Assembly: GCA_002989075.1 (NCBI GenBank)
Contig: PSQN01000012.1
Span: 1,488,001-1,552,000 of the forward strand
Origin: Arthonia radiata
Taxonomy: Eukaryota > Ascomycota > Arthoniomycetes > Arthoniales > Arthoniaceae
Direction of reading: 5' to 3'
DNA length: 64,000 nucleotides
The notes beneath the pieces were generated by a model. The model was not told where the DNA came from. It did not search any database and was given only the letters and a program-made list of their open reading frames with translations. Every line of letters begins with the position of its first letter. The stretch's first letter is position 1. This document shows positions 12,140-22,771 of the stretch, one piece after another. The position numbers and the translations under genes were made by a program.

Positions 12140-12783
12140 GGTGTCTTGAGAGCTTGCAATTCGAGGGTGGAGGCTTCTACAGGTGTCTTGATGGAGCGAT
12201 CGTTCTTTGTTTCCAGATTGTCATGAAGCTTCCACGATCATCTCCGTATCTTTGGGTAATGTTGAAAGTCTTGGAAAAGTGTGCAGACAGGCGACGGTGA
12301 ACGACGCGCCTCAAGCTGCGGACTGCGGAGGTCTTGTTGGTGCCTGCTCAAACGGTTTGCGAACGGAAGGCTTGTGCCACAGTGGCGTTTCAGATCGAAC
12401 TTGGGTCGAACGGCGGCTGCTGTAGCGGTTAGTATAGATCTCGCGCGGTTGCGGGTAGTCACAGGCCCAGGGAGCTCCCAATGGTGAAGGATGAGGACGA
12501 GGACGCTGATCACCGTCGAGGACAGGTGGACCGTGCACCGAGGGTTTGAAGTTCAGAGGTGGTGAGAGCCACCAGTGCATGATATTAACTTGCAAACCAA
12601 AGACAGAGATTATGAGCAACTTGGATGTTCAAGCATTTCATGGTGCCATGCTATAGCCTCGTGTCATAATAATACATCGTCAACTCGTCAGCCTCCGTCC
12701 TGTAGAACTTCAAAGTACAGTCCGCCCAGCGCCATGCATAGAATCCCAATCAAAGCTCCTGGACAGGTCGCAATGTGTCCAAA
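12140..12783 (-). other. Promoter region of the TM9SF gene and 3' flank of ncs1
   Basis: Both neighbours read leftwards, so this 644-bp stretch should contain the TM9SF promoter and 5' UTR next to 12139 and the 3' end of the ncs1 transcript next to 12783. No coding frame here looks real. Confidence 0.5.
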
Positions 12784-13572
12784 TTATACCAGCCCATCAT
12801 ACAGATGCAATGCGGAAACGATTGTCTCATCCTTCTTCGAGCCCTCCTTGAACTCCGCCATGTCTAGGCTGCCATTCTGGTCTTTGTCCATCATCCGGAA
12901 GATCTTCATCACTCGCTTCTCGGGCGTGTCTTCGTCTTCAGGTAACTTGACCATGGATCCGACCTTGAGAACGAATGTGAGTATCTGAGCAATGCTGTCG
13001 ATTACGCGCGCCACAACTCACCATCTTGTATATCGCTTCGACGATCCTCAGCATCTCCTCATATGTTATCTTGCCGTCGCCATCAATATCATACAGTTGG
13101 AACGCCCAATCTAGCTTGTCTTCCATCTGCCCCCTACTAGTGACAGAGAGCGCGCATATGAACTCTTTGAAGTCGATACTCCCGGACTTATCCGAGTCGA
13201 AGACATTGAAGACATAATCTGCAAATGCTGAGGGATCGCCGAAGGGGAAGAATTGCCGGTAAATCTTTTGAAACTCTTCTTTCTTGAGCATGCCGGTTGG
13301 GCAATCCTTTAGGAAACCTGAGTGAGAGAATCAGCCGAGGACTGCGCAGAGGGGTCGGGTGCACCGGACGCGTGTGGTGGGGGACTCGAGGGACGGATGC
13401 CGTACCTTTATACCATTGCTGCAGCTCCTTCTTGTCAAAGTGTGTTGCTGCTGTGAGGTCTTGCAAGTCTTGCGGCGACAGCTTGCTTTGACTGGACTCG
13501 ATCGGTAAGCCAATGCACTGGAGGACGCCAATTGATGCCCGCGGACGAGGAGACGACGTACGACTTGCCCAT
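12784..13572 (-). CDS. ncs1: Neuronal calcium sensor NCS-1/Frequenin
   Basis: N-myristoylated EF-hand calcium sensor; in fungi the family (yeast Frq1) activates phosphatidylinositol 4-kinase Pik1 at the Golgi and affects calcium tolerance. Exons 13572-13562, 13491-13406, 13317-13022 and 12963-12784 give 190 residues, exactly the usual length. The 11-nt first coding exon encodes MGKS, the myristoylation signal, and exon 2 resumes with QSKLS. EF-hand 1 is degenerate ([11 protein letters not shown]), as in the family. EF-hands 2-4 are intact ([39 protein letters not shown]). The C-terminus ends in [10 protein letters not shown]. The first exon is so small that automated models may choose a false start. 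It shares an upstream region with divergent med4. Confidence 0.97.
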
Positions 13573-14136
13573 TGCGCCGCGAGTTTCGGGCTACGCTTGA
13601 GGACTCAGGGCTGTGTGAACAGTCGCGAGTAAATTGCGCCCTATGATAGAATGCTGGAGCGTCTCGCAGGCGCGACAAAGCAGACGTCGAAGGGGACTGG
13701 AGGGGCAGCAAGGCGAGTGTGGGGTAATGGATTGGTGATTTTGGTCGTAGTGGTAGTGAAGCGATCGATTTGTGATGGGTGTACAAGCGCGTAGAGCGAA
13801 GAAAGCGAGAGCAAAGTGAGTAAGGGGATTAATAAAGCGGCGGGAGACGGAGGTACATTGTAGGTGGTAGAGATGCAGGCACAGCAACATTCATGCAAGC
13901 GAGCACCACAAGCTCGGCGCTTAGCTAGTCCATCGCCAAGGCTAACTGCGCATCTTGGCAGCTTAGGGTTTGGAAGACTCTTCGCAGCGATTTTGAGCCT
14001 CAGCATGTGATTGTTTACTGGACCCTTTCTCACTCAAGCTTCATCTGTCCCTAGACACCATACCCCACGTCCGCGCAGCTCCGCGACAGCGACGTTGACA
14101 ACAAGTCTCTCGCACCCCTCCAGCATTACATTCACC
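13573..14136. promoter_or_regulatory. Divergent promoter between ncs1 and med4
   Basis: 564 bp separate two divergent start codons. The interval has no credible gene, only short overlapping frames. A shared, bidirectional promoter is inferred from the geometry; I do not see a clear TATA box. Confidence 0.5.
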
Positions 14137-15129
14137 ATGAACACCACCCTCCAAACCCGCCTCGACGCCCTAACAACCCACCTCACCGCCCTCGTCGACT
14201 CCATAACCTCCTACAACCCCTCCCCCGCCTCCGCCGCCGCCCTCCTCCACGAAGACGCCCTCCTCACCACCTCCCTCGAAACCCTCGCAACCCACCAATC
14301 CAACTTCGCGACCCTCGAGCGCCTCCGCGCCACCACCGCTCAGCTCGACACGCAGATCAAAGACAGCCTGCGCACCCTCGCCGACACGCGGAAAGAGCTC
14401 ATCTCTCAGCGGCCGCGTGACACTCGTGCTGAGGGCGTTGAGGCGGTGGACGTAAATGACCTCCTGCAAACAGCCCAACGAATCGCGAAGTACACCACGC
14501 CCCCCACGCTGAAACAGAAATCTGTGCCCAAACCATCTACGTCACCCCCTGGATCCGCGCAGGCCAGTCCGAAACAAGCGAATACATCCATTAATACGAA
14601 TAACACGCAGACGACCGAGCTCGCTACGCAATCGTTTGATCCACACGGGACACAGCCCGCGGACTCGGCGCAAAGAGACGGCGACAGAGAGATCGGAGAA
14701 GGGGAAGCGCAAACGCCCACGACGCGCACGCGCGACAGAATACCAGAGCACTTGCTTCCGTGGATCGAGCCGCCGCAGGGAGCAGATGGCAGTGCGATCT
14801 GGACGCCGTGGCCGAATGAGAATGTGATTAGGGCGGGGGCGCTGGGGAGGGTGCAGCGGATGGTGGAGGATGGAGTGGACCCGGCGACGTTGGGAGCGGG
14901 TGTCGGTACTGATGGAGGTGCAGGCGAGGGCGTGGAGAAGGGCGGTGAGCAGAGAGTAGTCAACGAGGGTGCGGCTGCGGAGGGTCGGATGGGGAATGTG
15001 GTGCTTGATGAGAGGGGAAGAGAGGAGCTGGAGAGGCGAAGGGAGGAAGCGAGAAGGAAGGCCGAAGACGAGAAGAAGAGGCAGGCTGAGATGATGGAGG
15101 AGTTTGATCTCTATGATCCAGACGAGTAA
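14137..15129 (+). CDS. med4: Mediator complex subunit 4
   Basis: MED4 is a middle-module subunit of Mediator, which links activators to RNA polymerase II. Intronless, 330 residues. A coiled-coil-like N-terminal half (about residues 5-105, heptads rich in Leu with LDALTTHLTALVDSI and LETLATHQSNFATLERL) leads into the family motif VDVNDLLQTAQRIAKYTTPPT (about 108-128). The conserved fungal block WTPWPNENVIRAGALGRVQ lies around residues 228-246. The tail is a charged helix ending FDLYDPDE. The frame extends upstream to 14011 without an ATG, so the ATG at 14137 is chosen; it also sits at the start of the recognisable homology. It is transcribed away from ncs1 and converges on hymA with only 274 bp between stop codons. 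Confidence 0.85.
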   Translation: MNTTLQTRLDALTTHLTALVDSITSYNPSPASAAALLHEDALLTTSLETLATHQSNFATLERLRATTAQLDTQIKDSLRTLADTRKELISQRPRDTRAEGVEAVDVNDLLQTAQRIAKYTTPPTLKQKSVPKPSTSPPGSAQASPKQANTSINTNNTQTTELATQSFDPHGTQPADSAQRDGDREIGEGEAQTPTTRTRDRIPEHLLPWIEPPQGADGSAIWTPWPNENVIRAGALGRVQRMVEDGVDPATLGAGVGTDGGAGEGVEKGGEQRVVNEGAAAEGRMGNVVLDERGREELERRREEARRKAEDEKKRQAEMMEEFDLYDPDE

Positions 15130-15403
15130 TTCGTCTAGTTGGCAGAATGCTTGCGATCAACGTTGTTCGATGAAGCTAGGCCCTCAAAGATCGTGCTGGA
15201 AGACAGAGAAGACAGAAGCCGCGCCGCTTAATGTACAAACGCCTCGCTCGTGACAGCCGTGAAGTGATGGACGCCGCGCGCTCCATGCAATGCCATCAAC
15301 ACCGCCCTTTGCCCTGGAACACTGCATATTCCCCCTCGCCGTTGCAGTCCTTACGGACATCGACAATCAGCCGCTCTCCACACGACGACAACGCTTGGCC
15401 ATT

Positions 15404-16747
15404 CTATGCCACTATCCCCGCCCTACTCCTCCGATAGCTCTCCGGCCTAAGCGTATGCGAATTCGGCCGCTCCGGCACCACCTCAGGCAAGCCCTCAATC
15501 ACACTCAAACAATACGCCTTCTCGTCCCCAAACTGACCCTCCTCCTCTCTCTCCGCCAGAAAGAGCCGCAGAAAACCCGCGAGTCTTTGTTTGTTCAGGA
15601 TCAGGATCTTGTTCACCCCCCAGCTCTTCTCCGGGTCGGCGACGAAGATCTTGAAAATGTGGAAGGCCTCGTACGCAATCATGCGGCGCTGGTCTCTCAA
15701 CAAGTTCATGGTGAGCTTGAGGTTCTCGGGGTCTTTGACGTAGCCGGTCATGAGGTCGTAGTGCGCGCGGTCGAGGAGGAGGTCGGCGAGGAGTTTGGTA
15801 GATTGGCGTTTTGTGACGTAGGAGTTGGAGTTCATGAGAAGGGAATGGTAGCGGTGGAAGAAAAGCGGAGCGTTAACGCGGAGGAAGTGTGAGACGAGGG
15901 TTTTGTGGGTGGTCGTGAGAACCTGTGCGAAGATTATTAGCTTTGTGCTTCTGTAGTCTGACGTTCGCGGTCGGACTGTGACTGAGATACGAGGAGCGGC
16001 CCCGGTATCGTCATGCTGCGGAGGGTAAGGTGCACTCACTCGGAAGGTCTCGAAGCAGCTTGCGCTCGCTTCAAAACTACTGCGATCGATGTACCGAAAG
16101 AAATTCCAGAGCATGCCCTTCCCACTACTCTGCTTCATCGGGTCCACACCCTTCAACCCGCGCCACTCTCGGTCGTCCTCATCATATATGATGATGGCCG
16201 CTAGACTGTCAAACTTGAACGCCTCCTGCAGCACAGCGCTGACATGCATCGAACAGTCGTTTCGCTCGAAGTTTCTGCACAGCTGAATCAGCGCTTCAGG
16301 GCGCTCATTGAACATATGCTCAACAGCCGGCCCCTGATGTGTCTGGGAAACACGGAAGCGCACGGCGGCAGAGAGCACGACTTGCACGCCTTTACGGCGA
16401 TCGAAAGAGATCTTAGGTAGGGCGAGTGCAAGGTGGTAGAAGAGGTCTTGGTCGCAGAGGGAGGTGATGAGTTTGAGCTGTTCTTGAGGATTGGGCTGGC
16501 GGTCTGGGTCGAATGGCATCAGATTCGTGTCTGCTGGCTGCGAGGGAGCTTCTGGAGTCGGTGGCGTACCTTGTGTTCCGCTGAGGATCACCTTCATCTC
16601 TTCGATGTTGCGCGCGACTTCATCGTCGAGCTGCACGAGCTGAATCTTCTCCTCGATCTGGATGAGCTTGTTGATGCTTAAGCGTGTTTGCCGGCAGAGC
16701 TCTGCTGGGGTGCGCTGCTTGCCAGCGTTGCTGAAGAAGAACACCAT
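15404..16747 (-). CDS. hymA: Conidiophore development protein HymA (Mo25 family)
   Basis: Mo25/Hym1 family scaffold that binds and activates germinal-centre/Ndr-pathway kinases; in Aspergillus hymA is needed for conidiophore development and in yeast Hym1 acts in the RAM network. The frame is open throughout (447 codons), but a 117-nt intron (16039-15923, donor gtgagtg, acceptor cacag) interrupts the helical repeats. Removing it joins CFETFR to VLTTTHKTLVSHFL, the normal family sequence, and leaves 408 residues. Further family motifs are ALALPKISFDRRKGVQ, RPEALIQLC and SNSYVTKRQSTKLLADLLLD. The retained-intron form would add 39 residues without a stop. The N-terminus (MVFFFSNAGKQRTPAELC) is typical. 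Confidence 0.93.
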   Translation of the reverse strand: MVFFFSNAGKQRTPAELCRQTRLSINKLIQIEEKIQLVQLDDEVARNIEEMKVILSGTQGTPPTPEAPSQPADTNLMPFDPDRQPNPQEQLKLITSLCDQDLFYHLALALPKISFDRRKGVQVVLSAAVRFRVSQTHQGPAVEHMFNERPEALIQLCRNFERNDCSMHVSAVLQEAFKFDSLAAIIIYDEDDREWRGLKGVDPMKQSSGKGMLWNFFRYIDRSSFEASASCFETFRVSAPYPPQHDDTGAAPRISVTVRPRTSDYRSTKLIIFAQVLTTTHKTLVSHFLRVNAPLFFHRYHSLLMNSNSYVTKRQSTKLLADLLLDRAHYDLMTGYVKDPENLKLTMNLLRDQRRMIAYEAFHIFKIFVADPEKSWGVNKILILNKQRLAGFLRLFLAEREEEGQFGDEKAYCLSVIEGLPEVVPERPNSHTLRPESYRRSRAGIVA

Positions 16748-17331
16748 GATGCAAGCCGATCAGTCGACAAGCGCCTGGAGGAGTTTGCTGGCGGGAGCTG
16801 GGCTGTTGAACGTTGTGCGAGCTGCTCTTTCGTGTGCAGAGGTCAAGCGGCTCTCATATTACGAATGAATTGAATTGATGTCTGCAAGCGCGCATTAGCG
16901 TCGTGTAGAGTCGAATCTTTAATTGTGTCGTCACATCAGGTCTCGAGGGTGACCAAGGGTCCAGCAGACGAGTCGTATTGCCGGGGCAACCACTGTTAGA
17001 TTTGCCTTTTCTGGCGATAACTGAGATCAGACGATTCCTCATGAATTCAGATGAAGACCGTATGCAAATTCGTATTATCTTCTTTACCGAAAGAAGAAAA
17101 GGGCAAACACAATGGAAGACACCGACCGCGAGGATCTGACGAGACCTGCACCAGGTATCATGACGCCTGATGGTCACCCACTCAAGAGGGAAACAAAGCC
17201 TGCGACTAGTCGTTCTGTTGTACATATCTAGGCCGTCACTCGTGTGCAGAATAAAGCAAATCTAGTAGTGCACCTCCCATCTTCTCCGTAAACCCATATG
17301 CAAAACCCGTCCCATTGCTCTCATACCCACG
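16748..17331 (-). other. Upstream region of hymA and 3' flank of the DUF3405 gene
   Basis: The 584 bp lie between two genes on the same strand. They should hold the hymA promoter at the left and the 3' end of the DUF3405 transcript at the right. I see no supported gene. Confidence 0.45.
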
Positions 17332-19824
17332 TCAACATCCACTCTTCAAACACTCGCCCACGTCATGCTCCTTCCCATCCGCCCCAATCACGGGCTGATG
17401 TACCCTCTTCACCGGGTGTAGCAGCATCGGCGGCAAACACAGCCGTCCATGCTCCATCTCCCACGCCGCAGTCCCAATATCCTTGAACTCGTCGTACTCC
17501 GGCGTCCACCCCATCGTGAAGATACTGTAGCTTTGTCGCCAACCCAGCCATCGCCAATAGATCATACGCCCAAAGTCGCTCGCGTAGTACCATGACCATC
17601 CGAGAAAGTTGTGCTCCCTGTCCCAATTGTAAGGAGAGTCGCGCTCCTGCCCCCAGCGGGCCATCGCGCCTTCGCCGTTTGGTCCTGTACCATTCTGCGG
17701 TAACGTGAGGCGTGCACGCTCCTCGGAATAGGCACGCCCCCGGCCCCAGGTAGGGTGTGCATGGTCATGCAAGAGCCCATCGTCAGGCGGCTCAGATGCA
17801 TTGACAAAAGACCCGGCACCCCAGCCGTCGGCGTTGAAAACGGCGTCCGCGTAGACGCCGGGCCATTTGTGTGTTGTCCAGATGGGGTGCGGCACGTACA
17901 CCGCCTTCAAAGAGTGATGTAATGCGATTGTGCTCGGCCAGAGTTCAGTGGTCATATGTCGCCCCTTCAGGTTTTCTTCGTGCATGACGTGCAGCAACCG
18001 ACGGCTGTAGCGGCCGTGCGTGTTAATGTAGGCGCGTACGGGGATCTTCTCAGGCGTGAATGGGATCTCGGGATAGTTGTACATATGGTATTTCCAGTAC
18101 CAGGTGCTGCGCCGTGCTTCCCAGATTGGGAGGAGGGAGATGAAATCGGCTTCTTCGTTAACGCCCCATTGGAAATTGTCTTGGTCGATGGTAGTAGGCG
18201 GTTGCGGGCCGGCAGCCTCAGGGGGAGCGATGTACTGGGATCCCCAGACCGGTGTGACGTAGGGTGACTGCGAGATGTGAGTGTTGGTGTTGTTGGTGAA
18301 AGCTTCGAAAGAGCCATGGGCGGCGGGAAAGTAGAAGCGCGCGTTGCGCTCCCAGAGATATTTTCTAGGTTGCTTGCGTGCGAAAGAGATGACCTTTTCC
18401 ACGAAGTGATAGTGATGCCCAATGTAGCGGGCGTCGAGCTCGTGGTTCCATACGAACTCAAACTCCGGGTGGGTCTCGATAAACCATTGCACTGGCATGA
18501 ACTGCGATCTGTTGACGCGATATTCTTTCACGTTAGGATAGAGCTCTGAAACCAATTTCTCTGACCAGAAGATGGTCATGGAGCGCAATTCTTGCGGTAT
18601 TTCTTCCAGCTTCTCATCGTAGAGCTTCTGGTCATTGACGTCGGCGCCCTCTGACAGCATGACGAACAAGAACACATGATACTCTCCACCGGACTGCAAC
18701 GCAAGCTCACTCACCAGTGACCGTATTGAGACGACGTCATTCTCTTGATACTCATAGCCCTCCCAAGATCGAATCAGAACAGCTGTGCGATTTGTGTGGC
18801 TGGGACCGTTCGGGTCATGGTCTTGCGCAGACTTGCTATGAGACCCGATCGTCGGCGGGAACTGCACCCCTGGACGCAGGTCAGGACTTCGATCATCAGC
18901 GTACCTATTACTGTTCTCCGCTAAGCACTTGTTTTGCAGCTGGCCAAGATCGGCTTTCTCAATCTCCAAAGTTGCGCCCTTCTGGCCAAACGGACCCAAA
19001 CGCGAGAAGCGATCGAAGCAGACGCTGCCGTCAAGTCCGATCGCGTCAAATGAGCCTACGGTAGGCTCTGTATCAGCAGTGATTTTCTTGCGCTTATAAG
19101 CTTGAGCTATCTCTCGCTCGGACTCGTTGTATCTGACCCCAGCTACGCCTTCGCACGACGCAAAGTCGCCCCTGTATTGCGAACGCCATACTGGGCTATT
19201 ATAATCTGGATACGGTCGGTATGGAACAGACTGCCGGCTCTTCTCGAGTGTATTGTCCAGAAATATCTCCTTGTTCTTCTCGAAGCCCTCCCATCGGTTG
19301 GGATCGTAGTCTCGTTCGAAATATTTTGAATATGATGGTTGATGTAGAGTAGCAAACTGTGGTGGGTCCCACTCAAGCAGCTTTTGCAGCGTGGCTCCTA
19401 TACGCGACCGAGGCTTGCTGTGGTCGACGGGGTCCTCTGCCGGTATCGGGTTGCCTGTGGGTATGTTCCTATCAATTGGAGAGGAGGTCTCATCGAAAGC
19501 CTTCGTATGCGTGTGGTCGGCCGAGATTAGTCCAGATGAATCATGAAGTGTGGGCGGGATAGCCCTGAAGCCGGCTTCCGAGCCGGAAGTGCCCTTGACT
19601 TGTTGGATGTCATCTGCTAGAGATTGTGCGTTCGGATCCCCGAGAACCTCCTGATAGTCCCCGGCGAACTGCCTTGGTGTCGTTCTGTGTTCCTGTAGTG
19701 CCCGATGAGCAGAGTCATGGCCACCAAAGATGAGCAAAACCACGACGATGGTGAAGACTGCGCCTAGGAGTCTCGTGTATCTAATTCGCCTGCGTGGAGA
19801 ATCATGGAATATCTTAAAGCTCAT
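17332..19824 (-). CDS. DUF3405 family type II membrane protein
   Basis: Fungal-restricted DUF3405 protein, 830 residues, function not established. The frame extends upstream to 19887 only through non-ATG codons; the first ATG (19824) gives MSFKIF followed by an Arg-rich cytosolic stretch and one transmembrane anchor (about residues 17-35, LLGAVFTIVVVLLIFGG). This is the layout of a Golgi type II protein. The lumenal part is acidic and low-complexity to about residue 130, then contains the DUF3405 core from roughly residue 320 on (RSWEGYEYQENDVVSIRSL, HVFLFVMLSEGADV, WNHELDARYIGHHY, INTHGRYSRRLLHVMHEE). The topology and the D-A-R motif in a Rossmann-like context suggest a glycosyltransferase-like fold, which is inference. 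No intron is needed. Confidence 0.85.
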   Translation of the reverse strand: MSFKIFHDSPRRRIRYTRLLGAVFTIVVVLLIFGGHDSAHRALQEHRTTPRQFAGDYQEVLGDPNAQSLADDIQQVKGTSGSEAGFRAIPPTLHDSSGLISADHTHTKAFDETSSPIDRNIPTGNPIPAEDPVDHSKPRSRIGATLQKLLEWDPPQFATLHQPSYSKYFERDYDPNRWEGFEKNKEIFLDNTLEKSRQSVPYRPYPDYNSPVWRSQYRGDFASCEGVAGVRYNESEREIAQAYKRKKITADTEPTVGSFDAIGLDGSVCFDRFSRLGPFGQKGATLEIEKADLGQLQNKCLAENSNRYADDRSPDLRPGVQFPPTIGSHSKSAQDHDPNGPSHTNRTAVLIRSWEGYEYQENDVVSIRSLVSELALQSGGEYHVFLFVMLSEGADVNDQKLYDEKLEEIPQELRSMTIFWSEKLVSELYPNVKEYRVNRSQFMPVQWFIETHPEFEFVWNHELDARYIGHHYHFVEKVISFARKQPRKYLWERNARFYFPAAHGSFEAFTNNTNTHISQSPYVTPVWGSQYIAPPEAAGPQPPTTIDQDNFQWGVNEEADFISLLPIWEARRSTWYWKYHMYNYPEIPFTPEKIPVRAYINTHGRYSRRLLHVMHEENLKGRHMTTELWPSTIALHHSLKAVYVPHPIWTTHKWPGVYADAVFNADGWGAGSFVNASEPPDDGLLHDHAHPTWGRGRAYSEERARLTLPQNGTGPNGEGAMARWGQERDSPYNWDREHNFLGWSWYYASDFGRMIYWRWLGWRQSYSIFTMGWTPEYDEFKDIGTAAWEMEHGRLCLPPMLLHPVKRVHQPVIGADGKEHDVGECLKSGC

Positions 19825-22429
19825 TTTTGTCAGAGGCGAAGCTGTCGCGGCGGAAGTCGTCAATGGCGAAAGGAATGTGGTCAACACTTCTGAATGAGCG
19901 TTCGCTTCTGCTAAACCGTAGGAAACCGTTCATCGCAAGACATCCTCTGTCTGGGTTTGAGAAGGTATGACCAGAGGAGTGCTGGATTGGATTGAGTGTG
20001 CTGGGCGATTAATGAAAGTGCTGTAGAGGAAGAAAGTGGTGCAGCGTCGTTGGTGGAGACAAGTGTGGCACTTAGGGTCAGGAGTGAAAACAACGATGCG
20101 CTCTTCCCTGTACAAAGATGACGGAGGTTGTTGATTTAGGAGAATATCAATCGTGGCAATTTGCAGGGCGCGAGCACATGGTGGGCATTGAAGAAAGAAA
20201 GACGACGGTTAAAGCCTAGGAATTACCTCATCCTGACGAAACGTTCACCGCGCTCTTGATATTAAGCTTGGTGCACAACACAGTTCCTCTCGAAATTGCA
20301 GGAAGTGTCAGCACTCATGGTCTGATGCCATTGCCGCATGTCACACCAATCCCAACGACGCCAGGATCCTTGTCCCTGTGTTGCATCCGTTGCTGTTCAA
20401 GTCCGGCACATTATCTGCTGTAGACCGACCCTGGCTAAGTCGAATTTTGGGATCACGTTCTTCACCACAAAAACGTGGCTGTTGATTTCTTCCTCGGTGG
20501 GAGGTTGGCCCTGACGCGAGTCGCAAGAAGGCTCTGAACGGTCTCTGTGACGGCTTCATCTCAGCGCCCTCCCAGGTCCAACAGTATGACTGGGAAAAGC
20601 TAGAGCATCCAAGACAATCATCGCAAGTCTGCTCCGACGCTATCGAGGACTACACTTCGAGAAGGACGAAGGAGTGTGGTCGGAATAATAAGAAGGTGAT
20701 CTTGGGGGAGAACGTCTCTGCCCGTTTTGCCGTCTCATTTCGGCTAGGGCCGCCACGCCCATTGACGGATTAGGTAGCCGTCACGGTTTTGGTCGCAACC
20801 AGCACCTCAACGCGCCGTAAGGGGGTTCTCGAACAATTGTCGGCGGCAGTGCGCAACGATCATCGAGACTTGTTCAGGTTCTGCAGCACACATACGGTTT
20901 GCAGAGTTTTGGATTCGTGCTAATATATTATGGACATCTGGCTAAGACCTGTTCAGCTTCTGCAGTGTGCATGCGAACCTCAGCTTCGGATTCCCGCTCA
21001 AGCTAAGTTGAACCTTTAGCTAGGACCTCGTTGTAGGTCATTGGAATCGCTGAGCTGGCGAGCAGCAACGCTGTGCTCCGAGAAGAGCACCGAAGCACGT
21101 CGGCAATAGTTGTCAGCCGATCGCTGGCAGAGACAAAGATCGTGGGCGCCGAGAGCGGGAGATATCCACTGCACATTCGATCAAAAGGTGCATGTTCAGT
21201 TCGGCCTTGATTGCTGGTATAGATTGAGTGGCGCGTTCCGGTTGCCCTTTGAACCGACCTAAAAGCCCTTGACCGATACTGTACTAATAAGATCGACAAG
21301 CCTTTTGTGTCGCATCATGACACTTCAGGGGCCCAGTGAATGCAGAAGCCAAGTTGTTTCTCAATAGCGGGAGTCAGCATACTCCGAGTAGCCGCTCCAG
21401 AGGACCTCGAGCTACGAGTGCCGCAGTGTTCATGATCTAGGATTCAACGTACCCTTCGTTGCTGCTCGTTCCTGAACAATACAAAGCGATAGCGAGCTGC
21501 AGCGCTCATGATTCTGGACACATCAAGATTTGATGTCGGCTAATACAGCCTCGCTGATCTGATAAGAAGGGTCGAGCATCCAAGGATGGTCGTTCTTCTT
21601 TCGAGAACGGTCCTGTAGGCTCCGCATGGCGGGCGCAAAGCTTTTGAACCAACATCGCAAGTTTGTCCGCTCCTAGTACAGGCTCTGCTGATTCTCCATG
21701 CTCGGCAATACTTCCAGGAAATGGGACGACTGTCATATGTGAAGCTAACGATACGTAAAGCGCCATGGGCTCAAGGTCTTTGCCCTAGCTATGCGGAGTA
21801 AAGACGCGCATATGATGACACACGCATGGATGAAGACATGTGTATCAAGAGTGACGAGTTTGACGAAATGGACCGCGTCTCTTACAGCGATGTTACAATG
21901 TGAGTGAGACGTGTGTGAAAGAGGAAAGATCAAACATCGATGAAGGGTGAGACGCGCCGGCAACGTTAGGCGCCACAATCTTGAATCATGGGCAGGCTTC
22001 TCGACCCCAGACTCCAGACTCGCAGGCTGCCATTGAACACTTTCTTGAGGCTTGAAGTACTTTTCGCATATCTGTACTCAAGTTTGTGACACTAGGGTAT
22101 AGTCGAAGCTGCAAATAGATAGGGACGTGTCATCCGAGCGTCATTTTCGAGAATAGGACCATTTTTGTGGTGGGACGAAAGGCCACTGTAGGGTGAGGCG
22201 CAGCCCGTGTAAGAAACGTGCCATCTCTTTCTGGGTGAGTGCTGCAAGAGATGGTGCCAGAGAAGATACACAAGAGCTAGCGTACTGCACGTCCGCCACA
22301 AGGCCCAGCATTGTCAGCCAATGAAGGAGCTAGTGCCCGCAAACCCTGCTCGCTCATCACTCCTTGCCTCGAGCCTCGACTGCTCAGCCGACACCTGCGT
22401 CTTCGTCGGTTCTCCATCTTCACATCGTA
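19825..22429. other. Gene-poor region between DUF3405 and flc genes
   Basis: About 2.6 kb between two divergent genes. The right-hand ends of 19825-20300 probably include the DUF3405 5' UTR and promoter. Only short frames occur (the longest 98 codons, minus strand, 21003-21299) and none is recognisable. A diverged direct repeat is visible at about 20868-21002. No tRNA or transposon was recognised. Confidence 0.45.
20868..21002. repeat. Diverged tandem repeat, period about 78 bp
   Basis: The segment starting at 20868 (GACTTGTTCAGGTTCTGCAG) recurs from 20946 (GACCTGTTCAGCTTCTGCAG), and similarity continues weakly for about 55 bases in each copy. Many of the differences are transitions. It may be a decayed local duplication. 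Confidence 0.5.
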
Positions 22430-22771
22430 TTCACACCCATTGCTGACCCACAGCCTCTATCTCCTTCGCCGCTTTTACGCTCTTTCACTTTCCACTAGTT
22501 TGCTTTCTTTCAATCTTGCATCGCACCCTTTGAGCATTTGCTTGCTCACTGGCCTTGTCCACAAACTTCTCCAACCCCCTTTTCAATCCTCCTCCAACTG
22601 CGACACTCGCTTACATCGCCATTCGTTCTCTCGCCGTCCTACGACAACAATTAGCATCATAATCCACGATTTACGACAGCACCTGTCTCGACTGGTCTCG
22701 GGAGAAGTGTACCGGCAGCCATCAGGCTCCCTGATTTCTTCCTCATATTCGCGCCCGAAACGTTCGCGACG
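22430..22771 (+). promoter_or_regulatory. CT-rich 5' leader of the flc gene
   Basis: The coding strand before the ATG is strikingly pyrimidine-rich for about 250 bases (for example 22450-22660, runs of CTTT, CTCC and TTTCACTTTCC). CT-rich tracts near the transcription start are common in highly expressed filamentous fungal genes. The frame at 22311-22775 across this tract is a composition artefact. Confidence 0.5.

Noticed and set aside
12784-13572. Calcineurin B as the identity of the EF-hand protein
   Set aside because: [19 protein letters not shown] and a 190-residue length are NCS-1/Frequenin features; calcineurin B differs at both ends.
14406-14963. 185-codon minus-strand frame over med4
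   Set aside because: It is a low-complexity Pro/Ser/Cys-rich shadow of the MED4 coding sequence.
15290-15892. 200-codon plus-strand frame at the 3' end of hymA
   Set aside because: It is antisense to conserved Mo25 sequence and its composition is mirrored from that gene.
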